A model generated the notes under the pieces. The model ran no database searches. It worked only from the letters and a program-made list of their open reading frames with translations, and was not told the origin of the DNA. 13,380 bases of DNA, taken from assembly GCA_025960445.1 (NCBI GenBank), contig JAICIT010000017.1, positions 1 through 13,380 on the forward strand. The letters run 5' to 3'. The translations under genes and the position numbers were made by a program. The DNA is from Bradyrhizobium sp. (GTDB taxonomy: Bacteria; Pseudomonadota; Alphaproteobacteria; Rhizobiales; Xanthobacteraceae). Positions 7,178-13,380 of this stretch are shown piece by piece. Each line of letters begins with the position of its first letter. The stretch's first letter is position 1.

Positions 7178-9739
7178 CTACGCCCGCTCGACGAAGCTAT
7201 CGACAACCTTCTTCTCGCCGGCCTTTTCGAACGCGATGGTAAGCTTGTTTCCATCAATCTTCACCACCAGGCCGTAGCCGAATTTCTGATGAAACACACG
7301 GTCGTTCAGCTTGAATTCTGAGGTCGTGCCGGTGGACTTCGCAATCAGCTCGCCCTCGATGGTCATCGGGGCGCGGCTATTGCGGCCGAAGCCGCCAGAC
7401 TCGGCTCGCGACGAGAATGGCGATTGGCTTTCATTGAAACCGCCGCCGGCCTGGCCCTTGCGACCGCGCGCGCGGTTGGCCTGTGCGCGTTGCCAGCCCG
7501 GCGTCGCGTAGCTGGAGCCGAAGGATTCGACATTATCGAAACGTGACGGACCGTAACCGCTGCTGCCGCCCCATCCGGAGCCGCCCTTTGATTCCGTGAT
7601 CTCGACATTCGGTGCCGGCAATTCGTCCAGAAAGCGTGAGGGGATGGTAGTCGACCACGTCCCGTGAATCCGGCGGTTGGTGGCGAAGTAGATTTTGGCA
7701 CGGCGACGGGCGCGGGTGAGGCCGACATGGGCGAGGCGCCGCTCCTCTTCCAACCCGGCGCGGCCCTGCTCGTCGAGCGTGCGCTGGCTCGGGAACAGGC
7801 CTTCCTCCCACCCGGGCAAGAACACGTTATCAAATTCGAGTCCCTTGGCGGAATGCAACGTCATGAGCGAGACTGCCTCCTCGTCGGCGCCGCCGTCGCG
7901 ATCCATCACCAACGAGATGTGTTCGAGAAAACCTTGCAGGTTCTCGAACTCTTCCATCGAGCGCACCAGTTCCTTGAGGTTTTCGAGCCGGCCGGCGGCA
8001 TCGGCTGAGCGATCCTTTTGCCACATCTCGGTGTAGCCGCTCTCGTCCAGTACGATCTCGGCGAGCTCGGTGTGCGAAATCACTTCGCGCTGCGCGCGCC
8101 AGCGCTCGAACGACGTGATGACGTCGCGCAGGCCACCGCGGGCTTTCGGTTTCAGCTCGTCGGTCTCGATCACGGCGCGGGCCGCCTCGAACAGCGGAAT
8201 CCGGCGCTTGCGGGCGTGATCATGCAGCATCTGCACGGTGGCGTCGCCCAGGCCGCGCTTCGGCACATTGACGATACGTTCGAAAGCGAGATCATCGGCG
8301 GGCGAGTTGATGACGCGCAGATAGGCCAGCGCGTCGCGGATTTCGGCACGCTCGTAGAAGCGCGGGCCACCGATCACGCGATAGGGCAGGCCAAGCGTGA
8401 CGAATCGATCTTCGAACTCGCGCATCTGGAACGAGGCGCGCACCAGAATAGCGACGTCATTGAGATTTTCGCCGGCGCGCTGCAGCTCCTCGATCTCCTC
8501 GCCGATGCCGCGGGCTTCCTCTTCCGAGTCCCATGAGCCCGTGACGGTGACCTTTTCGCCGTCGACGTCTTCGGTACGCAGAGTCTTGCCGAGCCGACCT
8601 TCATTGTGCGCGATCAGATGCGAGGCGGCTGCGAGGATGTGTCCGGTGGAGCGGTAGTTGCGTTCCAGCCGGATGACCTTGGCGCCGGGAAAGTCGTGCT
8701 CGAAACGAAGGATGTTGTCGACCTCGGCGCCGCGCCAGCCATAAATCGACTGATCGTCATCACCGACGCAGCAGATGTTTTTCGGGCGAGCAGAGGACAG
8801 CAGAGCGGATTGCACTGCAGGAGCAGAGCCGGAATTCGGCGTGTATCTATCGTCAGTTTCAGATGCCGAGATCAAATTGTCGGTGCGACCCGGACTGACC
8901 GATGGGAGAGGCGGTTCGGGTTTCGACGGTGACTGCGCCAAAAGCCGCAGCCAAAGATACTGCGCGACGTTGGTGTCTTGATATTCGTCCACCAGAATGA
9001 ACTTGAAGCGGTTCTGGTATTGCCTGAGCACATCCGGATTTTCGCGAAACAGCCGGATGTTCTCCAGCAACAGGTCGCCGAAATCGGCAGCGTTGAGGAT
9101 CTTCAGCCGTTCCTGATAGGCCGAGTAGAGCTTGCCGCCTTTGCCATTGCCAAAGATCGCGGCTTCGCCCGGCGGCACTTGCGAGGGTGTCAGCCCACGA
9201 TTTTTCCAGCCATCGATCAATCCGGCCAACATTCGTGCCGGCCAGCGCTTGTCGTCGATATTCTCAGCCTGCAGCAGCTGCTTCAGCAACCGGATCTGAT
9301 CGTCGACGTCGAGCACCGTGAAACTCGACTTCAACTGAACCAGTTCGGCATGGGTTCGCAGGATGCGTCCACCGATCGAGTGAAAAGTCCCGAGCCACGG
9401 CATGCCTTCGACCGCCTGGCCGAGCATCTGGCCGAGACGCAGCTTCATCTCGCGCGCCGCCTTGTTGGTGAAAGTCACCGACAGGATTTCGCCCGGCCTG
9501 GCCCGGCCCATGCTGAGGATGTGCGCGATCCGGCAGGTCAGCACACGGGTTTTGCCGGTCCCGGCACCGGCCAGCACCAGCACTGGCCCATCCAGCGTTT
9601 CCACGGCCTCGCGCTGCTCGGGATTGAGGCCGGCGAGATATTGCGGAGTGGCGCTGGCCCGGGCGCGCGCGGCGATGCCACCGGCCGCTGGCTGGTGATC
9701 GGGAACCTCGCGATGGATCAGCTTGTTCGGCTCGGTCAT
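7178..9739 (-). CDS. uvrD: ATP-dependent DNA helicase, UvrD/PcrA type (SF1A)
   Basis: The 853-residue protein is a superfamily 1A 3'-5' DNA helicase of the UvrD/PcrA group, which unwinds DNA in nucleotide excision and mismatch repair and clears protein from DNA. Visible motifs are the Q motif LNPEQREAV (38-46), Walker A AGAGTGKT (57-64), Ia FTNKAAREM (90-98), II DEYQDT (251-256), III GDDDQSIYGWRGA (326-338), IV LERNYRS (358-364), V VSLMTLHSAKGLEFDNVFLP (623-642) and VI EERRLAHVGLTRARRR (665-680). A Gly/Ser/Arg-rich linker (about 715-790) leads to a C-terminal Tudor-like domain from about 810. About 49 Pro/Ser-rich residues (271-319) are inserted between motifs II and III. I chose the ATG at 9739 (MTEPNKL); a start at 9814 would add 25 residues without family resemblance. 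The ribosome-binding site is weak. The gene stands alone, with a divergent DUF1328 gene upstream. Confidence 0.95.
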   Translation of the reverse strand: MTEPNKLIHREVPDHQPAAGGIAARARASATPQYLAGLNPEQREAVETLDGPVLVLAGAGTGKTRVLTCRIAHILSMGRARPGEILSVTFTNKAAREMKLRLGQMLGQAVEGMPWLGTFHSIGGRILRTHAELVQLKSSFTVLDVDDQIRLLKQLLQAENIDDKRWPARMLAGLIDGWKNRGLTPSQVPPGEAAIFGNGKGGKLYSAYQERLKILNAADFGDLLLENIRLFRENPDVLRQYQNRFKFILVDEYQDTNVAQYLWLRLLAQSPSKPEPPLPSVSPGRTDNLISASETDDRYTPNSGSAPAVQSALLSSARPKNICCVGDDDQSIYGWRGAEVDNILRFEHDFPGAKVIRLERNYRSTGHILAAASHLIAHNEGRLGKTLRTEDVDGEKVTVTGSWDSEEEARGIGEEIEELQRAGENLNDVAILVRASFQMREFEDRFVTLGLPYRVIGGPRFYERAEIRDALAYLRVINSPADDLAFERIVNVPKRGLGDATVQMLHDHARKRRIPLFEAARAVIETDELKPKARGGLRDVITSFERWRAQREVISHTELAEIVLDESGYTEMWQKDRSADAAGRLENLKELVRSMEEFENLQGFLEHISLVMDRDGGADEEAVSLMTLHSAKGLEFDNVFLPGWEEGLFPSQRTLDEQGRAGLEEERRLAHVGLTRARRRAKIYFATNRRIHGTWSTTIPSRFLDELPAPNVEITESKGGSGWGGSSGYGPSRFDNVESFGSSYATPGWQRAQANRARGRKGQAGGGFNESQSPFSSRAESGGFGRNSRAPMTIEGELIAKSTGTTSEFKLNDRVFHQKFGYGLVVKIDGNKLTIAFEKAGEKKVVDSFVERA

Positions 9740-9942
9740 ATGCGAATCGTTTTCCGCGCACGATGGCACCGTCGGGCGGCCAAGGGGAGCCTTCATAGCA
9801 GGATTAAACTGCATATGGGGTTTTGCGGCGATTATGACAGGCCTTTATCAACCGGGCGCCGCCCCCGGGGCGTCCGCCAAGACCTCCAAATTGTTCCTGC
9901 GAGTTGAAGAAATTTCCTGGGATTCAGGGCCACCAGGTGAAG

Positions 9943-9967
9943 GGAACCTTCATTCCGATATCCAATT
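9943..9967 (+). promoter_or_regulatory. Possible EcfG/RpoE2-type general stress promoter ahead of the DUF1328 gene
   Basis: GGAAC at 9943-9947 followed after 18 nt by TT (9966-9967) fits the loose alphaproteobacterial general-stress consensus GGAAC-N18/19-TT. The -10 side reads AATT and not the preferred CGTT, so the match is weak. It would place the transcript start about 60 nt ahead of the DUF1328 ATG. Confidence 0.3.
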
Positions 9968-10035
9968 GTTTCCGAAGTAGATGCGCGGACCTTAGCTTCG
10001 CGCCTAAACCGAGACGGAAAAACTTAGAGGTTGTC

Positions 10036-10209
10036 ATGCTTGGCTGGGTTGTTACGTTTCTGATCATTGCGCTGATCGCAGGCATCCTGGGATTCGGCGG
10101 CATCGCCGGCGCTTCGATCGAAATCGCAAAAATCATCTTCTTTATCGCGGTGGTCTTGTTCCTGGTCTCCGCGGTAATCGGTCTGTCGCGCGGCCGCACT
10201 CGTATCTAG
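10036..10209 (+). CDS. DUF1328 small membrane protein (YtjA family)
   Basis: This 57-residue peptide starts [20 protein letters not shown] and has two membrane helices (about 4-24 and 29-50). Between them is a glycine-rich turn [12 protein letters not shown], and a short basic tail SRGRTRI follows. This is the layout of DUF1328 (PF07043), which includes E. coli YtjA (about 53 residues); its function is not established. The ATG at 10036 is well supported by AGAGG (10026-10030) 5 nt upstream. A longer in-frame start at 9904 would add 44 residues unlike the family. The basic C-terminus suggests it faces the cytoplasm. The gene is divergent from uvrD across 296 nt and convergent with the thioesterase gene. 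A weak general-stress-type promoter candidate lies about 70 nt upstream. Confidence 0.9.
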   Translation: MLGWVVTFLIIALIAGILGFGGIAGASIEIAKIIFFIAVVLFLVSAVIGLSRGRTRI

Positions 10210-10214
10210 CGTTG

Positions 10215-10266
10215 TTGCCGCAAGCCGACGGCAGCGGCAGCTCGCGCTCGCGCCAGTTACCTGGCG
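10215..10266. terminator. Two hairpins at the DUF1328/thioesterase convergent junction
   Basis: TGCCGC (10216-10221) pairs with GCGGCA (10234-10239) around a 12-nt loop, with a further T-G pair outside. A second hairpin, CGCCAG-TTAC-CTGGCG (10251-10266), is a perfect 6-bp stem whose loop contains the thioesterase stop codon. Neither has a T-tract. Their place between converging genes suggests a shared termination or transcript-end role. Confidence 0.4.
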
Positions 10267-10769
10267 GGCATCGCGACCTTCCGGCCAAGGCCGACCGGCC
10301 GCTGCAGCGTAGAATGAGCGTTCGCCAGCGTTTCGATGCGGGTGCGAATGTCCGGAGGAAAAGGCGCGGTCTTTCGCGTGGCCATGTCAACGTGAATCGT
10401 CATGTTCTCGGAAGTGGCCGACAGCCAGCCCTCGCTGGCATGCCGTAATTCCTCGAAGGTATGCAACCGCTTCTCGTCGGCGCCGACCAGCAGTACCGAC
10501 ACCTGCACCGGGTCTCCCAGATGAACCTCGCGCAAGTAGCGCACGTGGCATTCGGCGGTGAAGGTCGACCCATGACGTTCCTTCATGTAGCCCGGCCCGA
10601 TGCCGAGCTTGAGCCATAGTTGGTCGATGGCTCGGTCAAACATCACATTGTAATAGGCCATGTTCAGATGGCCGTTATAGTCGATCCATTGCGGCTCGAT
10701 TTGCATGATGGAAGCCAGAAACGGCGCGGGCCGGAGCAAAACATCCTCATCGCCAGCAGCGGTCGTCAT
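10257..10769 (-). CDS. Acyl-CoA thioesterase family protein (hot-dog fold, 4HBT-like)
   Basis: The 170-residue product matches the hot-dog thioesterase family. WIDYNGHLNMAYYNVMFDRA (28-47) holds the motif with Asp30, His34 and Asn36, in the position of the 4HBT-type catalytic region at the start of the central helix. HGSTFTAECHVRYLREVHLG corresponds to the following strands that form the acyl-CoA tunnel. Such enzymes hydrolyse acyl-CoA thioesters in the cytoplasm; the acyl group here is unknown. Resemblance to the thioesterase domain fused to some carnitine dehydrogenases is possible but not decisive. The ATG at 10769 is preferred over one at 10781, because GGAGG (10778-10774) lies 4 nt upstream of it and inside the longer frame. 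It is divergent from the FAD oxidase gene across 77 nt, so shared regulation is possible. Confidence 0.87.
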   Translation of the reverse strand: MTTAAGDEDVLLRPAPFLASIMQIEPQWIDYNGHLNMAYYNVMFDRAIDQLWLKLGIGPGYMKERHGSTFTAECHVRYLREVHLGDPVQVSVLLVGADEKRLHTFEELRHASEGWLSATSENMTIHVDMATRKTAPFPPDIRTRIETLANAHSTLQRPVGLGRKVAMPAR

Positions 10770-10846
10770 AAGGCCTCCCATGTAGTTCCGCGTCTTGACC
10801 GTTTATATAAGCTTTGCAAGGGTCGGCCGCACGCCGGGAGAATCTA
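10770..10846. promoter_or_regulatory. Divergent promoter region between thioesterase and FAD oxidase genes
   Basis: These 77 nt must hold the start signals of two divergent genes. An AT-rich TTTATATAA at 10802-10810 and a TTGACC at 10795-10800 are the only promoter-like elements, but I could not pair them at proper -35/-10 spacing for either strand. GGAGG at 10774-10778 (minus) serves the thioesterase. Confidence 0.4.
10836..10840 (+). promoter_or_regulatory. Ribosome-binding site deciding a GTG start for the FAD oxidase
   Basis: GGGAG at 10836-10840 is followed by 6 nt and then GTG at 10847-10849. This supports the GTG over an in-frame TTG at 10814. Confidence 0.6.
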
Positions 10847-12265
10847 GTGGACACCATCGCCAGCAGCAATCTGAAACGGCCGGAACCGCAGGCGCTGGCG
10901 AGTACGCTGGAAGCGCTGGCCGCCCGCTTTGGCAATCGCCTGATCACCTCGCAAGCCGTGCGCGACCAGCACGCCCATACCACCACGTGGCTGACGCCGG
11001 AGCCGCCGGATGCCGTGGTGATGGCGCAGGAGACCGCCGATGTCCAGGACGCCGTGCGGATCTGCGCGAAAAATCGAGTGCCGGTGATCGCGTTCGGTAC
11101 CGGCACCTCCCTTGAGGGACAGGTCAACGCGCCGGCCGGCGGCGTCTGCATCGATCTGCGCGACATGAACAACGTGCTTGAAGTCCACGCCGATGATCTC
11201 GACTGCGTGATCCAGCCGGGCATCACCCGTAAGGCGCTGAACGAATATCTGCGCGACCAGGGCGTGTTCTTTCCGATCGATCCCGGCGCCGATGCCTCGC
11301 TCGGCGGCATGGCATCGACGCGAGCTTCCGGCACAAATGCGGTGCGCTACGGCACGATGCGCGACAACGTGCTGGCGCTAAAAGTCGTGCGCGCCGACGG
11401 CGAGATCATCACCACCGGCACCCGGGCAAAGAAAAGCAGCGCCGGCTATGATCTGACGCATCTATTCGTCGGCGCCGAAGGAACGCTCGGCATTATCTCC
11501 GAGCTCACTATCAAGCTGCGCGGCATCCCCGAGACCATCGCGGCAGCCGCCTGCTCGTTCAGCACCTTGCGGGGCGCCTGCCAGGCCACGATCCTGGCCA
11601 TTCAGACCGGCATCCCGGTCGCGCGGATCGAATTGCTCAACGCGGCGCAGGTGCGCGCCTGCAATGCGTATTCAAAGCTGACGCTGCCCGAGACGCCATT
11701 GCTGCTGCTCGAATTCCACGGCAGCGAGAATGAGGTCGCTGAGCAATCGCGGAATTTCAGCGAGATTGCCAATGAATGCGGCGGCGGTGAATTCAGTTGG
11801 ACCACAAGGCCGGAGGATCGCAACAGGCTTTGGCAGGCGAGGCACGACGGCTATTGGGCCGTGAAAGCGCTGCGGCCCGGAGCCGGCGTAGTCGCGACCG
11901 ACGTCTGTGTGCCGATTTCACGGCTCGCTGATTGCGTCATCGAGACCGAGGCAGATTTGAATCGGCTCAATCTGCAGTCGCCGATTGTCGGTCATGTCGG
12001 GGACGGCAATTTCCATTGCTCGCTGCTGTGCGACGTTGACGATCGCGACGAGATGGCGCGAGGCGAGGAATTCATGCATCGACTTGTCGAGCGCGCCCAG
12101 GCGATGGGCGGTACCTGCACCGGTGAGCACGGCATTGGTCAGGGCAAGCAAAAATATTTGAAGGCCGAACTCGGCTCTGAAGCGATAGATGCCATGCGCG
12201 CGCTGAAGCGGGCGCTCGATCCAGAAAACATTTTCAATCCGGGAAAGATATTGCCGGCGATCTAG
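10847..12265 (+). CDS. FAD-binding oxidase, D-lactate dehydrogenase / GlcD type
   Basis: The 472-residue product belongs to the FAD-linked 2-hydroxyacid oxidase family (FAD_binding_4 plus FAD-oxidase C domains), which includes D-lactate dehydrogenase (cytochrome) and glycolate oxidase subunit GlcD. The N-terminal FAD domain shows VPVIAFGTGTSLEGQ (78-92), FFPIDPGADASLGGMASTRA (141-160) and DLTHLFVGAEGTLGIISELT (202-221). The C-terminal domain has HVGDGNFH (383-390) and TGEHGIGQGK (425-434), which hold conserved histidines and acidic residues of the metal and substrate site. The end, DPENIFNPGKIL, is typical. It would oxidise D-lactate or a related D-2-hydroxyacid and pass electrons to the respiratory chain; the exact substrate is inferred. 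The absence of neighbouring glcE or glcF favours a single-subunit D-lactate dehydrogenase over glycolate oxidase. The GTG start is supported by GGGAG 6 nt upstream. Confidence 0.92.
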   Translation: MDTIASSNLKRPEPQALASTLEALAARFGNRLITSQAVRDQHAHTTTWLTPEPPDAVVMAQETADVQDAVRICAKNRVPVIAFGTGTSLEGQVNAPAGGVCIDLRDMNNVLEVHADDLDCVIQPGITRKALNEYLRDQGVFFPIDPGADASLGGMASTRASGTNAVRYGTMRDNVLALKVVRADGEIITTGTRAKKSSAGYDLTHLFVGAEGTLGIISELTIKLRGIPETIAAAACSFSTLRGACQATILAIQTGIPVARIELLNAAQVRACNAYSKLTLPETPLLLLEFHGSENEVAEQSRNFSEIANECGGGEFSWTTRPEDRNRLWQARHDGYWAVKALRPGAGVVATDVCVPISRLADCVIETEADLNRLNLQSPIVGHVGDGNFHCSLLCDVDDRDEMARGEEFMHRLVERAQAMGGTCTGEHGIGQGKQKYLKAELGSEAIDAMRALKRALDPENIFNPGKILPAI

Positions 12266-12292
12266 GGTCCGTATCAATCGAAACGACGGCCC

Positions 12293-12321
12293 TGCCGACC
12301 ACCGGCATTCTGCGTTTTTTT
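12293..12321 (+). terminator. Probable intrinsic terminator after the FAD oxidase gene
   Basis: TGCCG-ACCAC-CGGCA (12293-12307) is a perfect 5-bp stem with a 5-nt loop. Seven nt later comes a run of seven T (12315-12321). The gap before the T-tract makes it imperfect, but it lies 28 nt after the oxidase stop, where a terminator is expected. Confidence 0.5.
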
Positions 12322-12340
12322 GATTTTACGGGCACGGGCG

Positions 12341-12745
12341 ATGTGGTGGTTCGCTAAAGCGGAGCGGCGGTGGTTCGATAAACGCGAACGCAAAGAGGTC
12401 TGGGACGAGGAGATCCAGTGGCCGATCGGCGATATCGAGGCGGCGCACAGGATTCGGGACATCTGCCGGTCTGCTGTTGATAGCGCCGAGAAGCGAGCTG
12501 CCGCTGGCGACCACCCGGAAAGGGAAAAGAGCCATGCTGACCGGTACGAGCGCGCTGCCAAGGCGGCGATGCAAATTGCCATCAAGATTTCCGACGACCT
12601 GCTTCGCGACTCTTCCGTACGTCAGATCGTGAACCTGTGCGTCACCGCAAACGATCTGAAAACCGCTCGGATATTGTTTCGGGCAATTCAGGCCGTCTCG
12701 ATCCGCGAAGACGTCCTGAATGAACATCCGATGTTGCGACAGTGA
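12341..12745 (+). CDS. Hypothetical protein, charged and helical
   Basis: I do not recognise a family for this 134-residue product. It begins MWWFAKAERRWFDKRERKEV, an aromatic and basic stretch. A long, highly charged helical region follows (about 30-90, rich in Glu, Lys, Arg and Ala) and may form coiled coil. A less charged helical C-terminal part contains SVRQIVNLCVTANDLKTARI (92-111). No signal peptide or clear membrane helix is seen. The ATG at 12341 is preferred; the frame could open at a TTG at 12320 inside the T-tract of the preceding terminator, which is unlikely. The ribosome-binding site is weak. The metallophosphoesterase gene starts 47 nt downstream on the same strand, so the two may be co-transcribed. 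The coding call rests on length, amino-acid composition and a snug fit between neighbours. Confidence 0.65.
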   Translation: MWWFAKAERRWFDKRERKEVWDEEIQWPIGDIEAAHRIRDICRSAVDSAEKRAAAGDHPEREKSHADRYERAAKAAMQIAIKISDDLLRDSSVRQIVNLCVTANDLKTARILFRAIQAVSIREDVLNEHPMLRQ

Positions 12746-12792
12746 CTGCCGCACGAGATGACAGCCATCGGACGGGCAGGGGATCTGCTCAA

Positions 12793-13380
12793 ATGGACCA
12801 TGACATTCTGGCCCGGCTGGAGCAGCGTCTCGGGCGATTACACGCCAGGCAGCGGCTGGGCATCGAATGCGATCACGAGGCGCAAATTTTCGGGCAAGGC
12901 CTCACCTTGCTGCACCTGGAGAACTGGTACTCGGCCCAATCGCTCATTCGAGCCGCGCTGAAGTTGAGCGGTCTTTACTGGCGCGCCCGCCGTAACGCCG
13001 AACGCATTATCGTCAAGCAAAACGAGGTCAGGTCAAAGGATCTACCGCCACGCTTCGACGGATTCACCATCCTGCATATCAGCGACATGCACGTCGACAT
13101 GAACGAGGCGGCGATGCGCCGATTGGTCGAACTGGTTGGCGAATTGCGCTACGACCTTTGCGTTCTGACGGGCGACTTTCGCGGCAAGACTTTCGGGCCA
13201 TTCGAAGCCGCGCTGGCCGGTGTAGGACGGGTGCGAACTCATCTGCGCGGCCCGATCTATGGCGTGCTGGGCAATCATGACACGATCCAGATGGTTCCCG
13301 GGCTCGAAGCGATGGGGATGCGAATATTGATCAACGAGTGCGAGGTGATCTCGCGCGAGAACGAGCAGATTTTTCTGGCC
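12793..13380 (+). CDS. Metallophosphoesterase (calcineurin-like), 5' part, runs off the window
   Basis: The frame is open from the ATG at 12793 to the last base, giving the first 196 residues. The binuclear-metal phosphoesterase motifs are present in order. D-x-H appears as SDMHVD (Asp98, His100), GD as LTGDFRGK (Gly127-Asp128) and GNHD at 160-163, so the first half of the active site is intact. The remaining His motifs would lie beyond the window. About 90 residues precede the catalytic core; they are helical, contain LIRAALKLSGLYWRARRNAE (51-70), and lack an obvious signal or transmembrane helix. The family cleaves phosphomono- or diesters, and the substrate cannot be assigned. AGGGG at 12778-12782 lies 10 nt upstream of the start. 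It is close behind the hypothetical gene. The overlapping frame from 12758 is a shadow. Confidence 0.9.
   Translation, partial: MDHDILARLEQRLGRLHARQRLGIECDHEAQIFGQGLTLLHLENWYSAQSLIRAALKLSGLYWRARRNAERIIVKQNEVRSKDLPPRFDGFTILHISDMHVDMNEAAMRRLVELVGELRYDLCVLTGDFRGKTFGPFEAALAGVGRVRTHLRGPIYGVLGNHDTIQMVPGLEAMGMRILINECEVISRENEQIFLA

Noticed and set aside
8978..9907. A 309-codon plus-strand frame opposite uvrD
   Set aside because: It is antisense to the conserved helicase motifs I-II and has no recognisable domain; long shadow frames are common in GC-rich genes.

Overview
The window looks like ordinary chromosomal DNA from an alphaproteobacterium of the Bradyrhizobium / Rhodopseudomonas group (Nitrobacteraceae). 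This is an inference from the GC-rich codon use, an orphan ABC_sub_bind-type periplasmic protein of the kind that is expanded in Bradyrhizobium, a DUF2336 protein, and a UvrD helicase with a long insertion between motifs II and III. No mobile element, CRISPR array, rRNA or tRNA was seen.

Layout from left to right: the 3' end of a spermidine-synthase-like gene (+, cut by the left edge); an orphan ABC-type substrate-binding protein with an RR-type signal peptide (+); a SAM-dependent methyltransferase (+); a convergent junction with a strong hairpin; a periplasmic L,D-transpeptidase with a Gln/Tyr/Pro-rich tail (-); a two-gene ABC-2 exporter resembling YadG/YadH, with overlapping stop and start codons (-); a DUF2336 gene followed by a 74-residue small gene (-); a UvrD/PcrA-type helicase (-); a 57-residue DUF1328 membrane peptide (+); a hot-dog-fold thioesterase (-), divergent from a GlcD/D-lactate-dehydrogenase-type FAD oxidase (+); an unrecognised charged helical protein (+); and the 5' part of a calcineurin-like metallophosphoesterase (+, cut by the right edge).

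Most neighbours are not obviously linked in function. Three groupings are supported by spacing: the exporter ATPase and permease (4-nt ATGA overlap), DUF2336 with the 74-residue gene (26 nt apart), and the thioesterase and FAD oxidase, which share a 77-nt divergent promoter region. Several starts were moved downstream to ATG or GTG codons that have a ribosome-binding site or fit the family N-terminus.

No clearly new system was found. The best leads are modest: the small gene beside DUF2336, the roughly 49-residue insertion in the helicase, a 9-bp perfect inverted repeat between the helicase and DUF2336 genes, the repeat-bearing tail of the L,D-transpeptidase, and the unrecognised 134-residue protein next to the phosphoesterase.
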